31,281 nt of DNA from JALZCH01 sp036400075. GTDB lineage: Bacteria; Acidobacteriota; Blastocatellia; Pyrinomonadales; Pyrinomonadaceae. The stretch covers positions 1 to 31,281 of the forward strand of contig DASWLV010000259.1 in NCBI GenBank assembly GCA_036400075.1, read 5' to 3'. Below are positions 30,317 through 31,281 of the stretch, in pieces. Within the stretch, counting starts at the first letter, position 1, and each line of letters begins with the position of its first letter. A program made the position numbers and the translations under genes. The notes under the pieces were generated by a model. That model made no database searches. It saw only the letters and a list, made by a program, of their open reading frames with translations, and was not told the origin of the DNA.

Positions 30317-31177
30317 TTATTTTTTCGCCAACTTATTTTTGACCAGAAAAGCCTTAACGCTTTGGTTAAATTCTGCGGGTTTTTCCATCATCAAAAAATG
30401 GCTGACGCCATCCCACATCTGAAATTCGAGATTCGGCGCGAGAGTGCGTAAAAACTGTTCCGTATCGGCAGCCCAAAAAGGCGATTTCGCCAGAATTGCC
30501 AGAACCGGAACGTTGATTTTATCCGATGCAAAATTTTTCTCATCATTCATCCCATCCATTGCGCTGACGGCAACATAATCGGGCGTGGCGAGCATTGCCG
30601 TGCGAATCTCGGTTTTGAGCTTGTCTTCTTTAATGGGCTGGAGCATTCCGTCAATAAAGCCTTGCGCGACCTGTTTATAATTTGCCCGCATCGGCGCAAA
30701 GAATTTATCAATTTCCGCTTTCGGGGCGAACGGGCGCAAAGCGCCGTCAACAATTACCAGAGCGGCGGTTTTTTCCGGGTAAAGCCGGTAAAACTGGCGA
30801 ACTACTGGAGTTCCCATACTGTGACCGACAAGAACGGCTTTTTCGACTTTCGCGGTTTTGAGAACCGCTTCGATTGATTTGGCGAAATATTCCATCGTGT
30901 AATCGGTTTTGGGTTTATCACTTTTTCCGTGTCCGATTAAATCAACCGCAATGACGCGCATTTCAGGAAACGCAGTCATTGATTCGCGCCAGAAATCATT
31001 GTTGCAAGTCCAGCAGTGAACAAAAACCAGCGCCGATTTTTGTTTTGCGTTGCCGATGTCGTAATAGTGAATTTTATTTTCGCCGAATTTCGCCCAATTG
31101 CTTTTCGGCGCGTTGATTGAAGCAAAAACAGTTGCTGAAGAAACTAAAAGCAAAGCTAAAAAGAGTAAATTTTTCAT
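30317..31177 (-). CDS. Exported alpha/beta hydrolase
   Basis: This 286-residue protein has a signal peptide (about 1-19, ending TVFA) and an alpha/beta-hydrolase fold. The oxyanion-hole region is VFVHCWTCNNDFW (about 51-63) and AVDLIGHGKSDKP is typical. The nucleophile elbow GHSMG (119-123, Ser120) and the C-terminal histidine in GVSHFLMME (H260) complete the expected triad. It would hydrolyse an ester or related bond outside the cytoplasm; the substrate is not predictable. Its ATG overlaps the stop codon of the upstream GNAT gene (ATGA), so the two are translationally coupled. The GGGAG ribosome-binding site lies within the GNAT coding end. Confidence 0.9.
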   Translation of the reverse strand: MKNLLFLALLLVSSATVFASINAPKSNWAKFGENKIHYYDIGNAKQKSALVFVHCWTCNNDFWRESMTAFPEMRVIAVDLIGHGKSDKPKTDYTMEYFAKSIEAVLKTAKVEKAVLVGHSMGTPVVRQFYRLYPEKTAALVIVDGALRPFAPKAEIDKFFAPMRANYKQVAQGFIDGMLQPIKEDKLKTEIRTAMLATPDYVAVSAMDGMNDEKNFASDKINVPVLAILAKSPFWAADTEQFLRTLAPNLEFQMWDGVSHFLMMEKPAEFNQSVKAFLVKNKLAKK

Positions 31178-31281
31178 TTGTGTCTCCCGTTAAATTCTTC
31201 TTTTGAAATTGCGTAAAAGAGGCATTCAATTCCGTAATGCGTTTCGGTATTCTCGTAACGCATTCCGCATTTTTCCATAAT
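31174..31281 (-). CDS. C-terminal end of a GNAT-family N-acetyltransferase (partial)
   Basis: The minus-strand frame from the right edge reads 35 codons, beginning IMEKCGMRYE and ending KEEFNGRHK with a TGA at 31174-31176. The start IMEKCGMRYE followed by YGIECLFYAISKEEF is characteristic of the C-terminus of RimJ/RimL-type GNAT acetyltransferases (the V-x-EKxGF/M motif before the last strands). The 5' end lies outside the window. The stop overlaps the hydrolase start by sharing ATGA. Confidence 0.75.
   Translation of the reverse strand: MMEKCGMRYENTETHYGIECLFYAISKEEFNGRHK

Overview
The window looks like a piece of an Acidobacteriota chromosome, most likely class Blastocatellia. The case rests on gene style, since there is no rRNA in the window. 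It carries two secreted VWFA-related proteins, a 1,274-residue outer-membrane receptor with an N-terminal carboxypeptidase-regulatory-like domain, a secretin with a fused N-terminal TPR region, three ECF sigma factors, an ArsS/peroxidase-like pair and a stand-alone four-helix-bundle (IVP-type) gene. I see no tRNA, rRNA, CRISPR array, transposase or integrase. The taxonomic assignment is inference.

Left third (1-9735, all minus strand): a type II secretion/type IV pilus-like run reads gspF, gspE, TPR-secretin (gspD type), two GspG-like pseudopilins and a PilM-like actin-fold protein. It is followed by an arsenosugar-type pair (AhpD-like protein and ArsS radical SAM enzyme) and an ECF sigma factor with a plausible ECF-type promoter of its own. 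PilN/PilO or GspL/GspM, the prepilin peptidase and ArsM are not in the window. Most junctions in this run carry a palindrome or a short-word tandem repeat.

Middle (9736-18778): two secreted VWA proteins and a small secreted unknown face a zinc-finger anti-sigma factor and its ECF sigma gene. The sigma/anti-sigma pair is split by 434 bp holding a 9-bp-period repeat, a 255-bp element with 22-bp imperfect terminal inverted repeats, and a 7-bp-period palindrome. Next come the four-helix-bundle gene flanked by oppositely oriented heptamer arrays, a membrane-anchored YfgM-like TPR protein, a PH-like/TPR membrane protein and an exported cyanophycinase-family (S51) peptidase with a near-consensus promoter.

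Right third (18779-31281): a TonB-dependent-receptor-like protein converges on an ATP-grasp enzyme with a Lys/Ala-rich tail, with a shared bidirectional terminator between them. Two secreted proteins of unknown function precede a tightly coupled ECF sigma / anti-sigma pair in which the anti-sigma factor ends in a PDZ domain. This pair converges on a membrane-anchored M23 peptidase across a 23-bp perfect terminator stem. A short-chain dehydrogenase, a small HEAGH membrane metallopeptidase-like protein, an exported alpha/beta hydrolase and the C-terminal 35 codons of a GNAT acetyltransferase complete the window.

The common theme is envelope biology: secretion, outer-membrane uptake, wall hydrolysis and envelope-stress sigma circuits. 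The most unusual signal is non-coding: a set of intergenic tandem repeats built from different 7-bp words but with the same 7-bp period, usually palindromic, lying right at stop codons and in two cases running into coding sequence.
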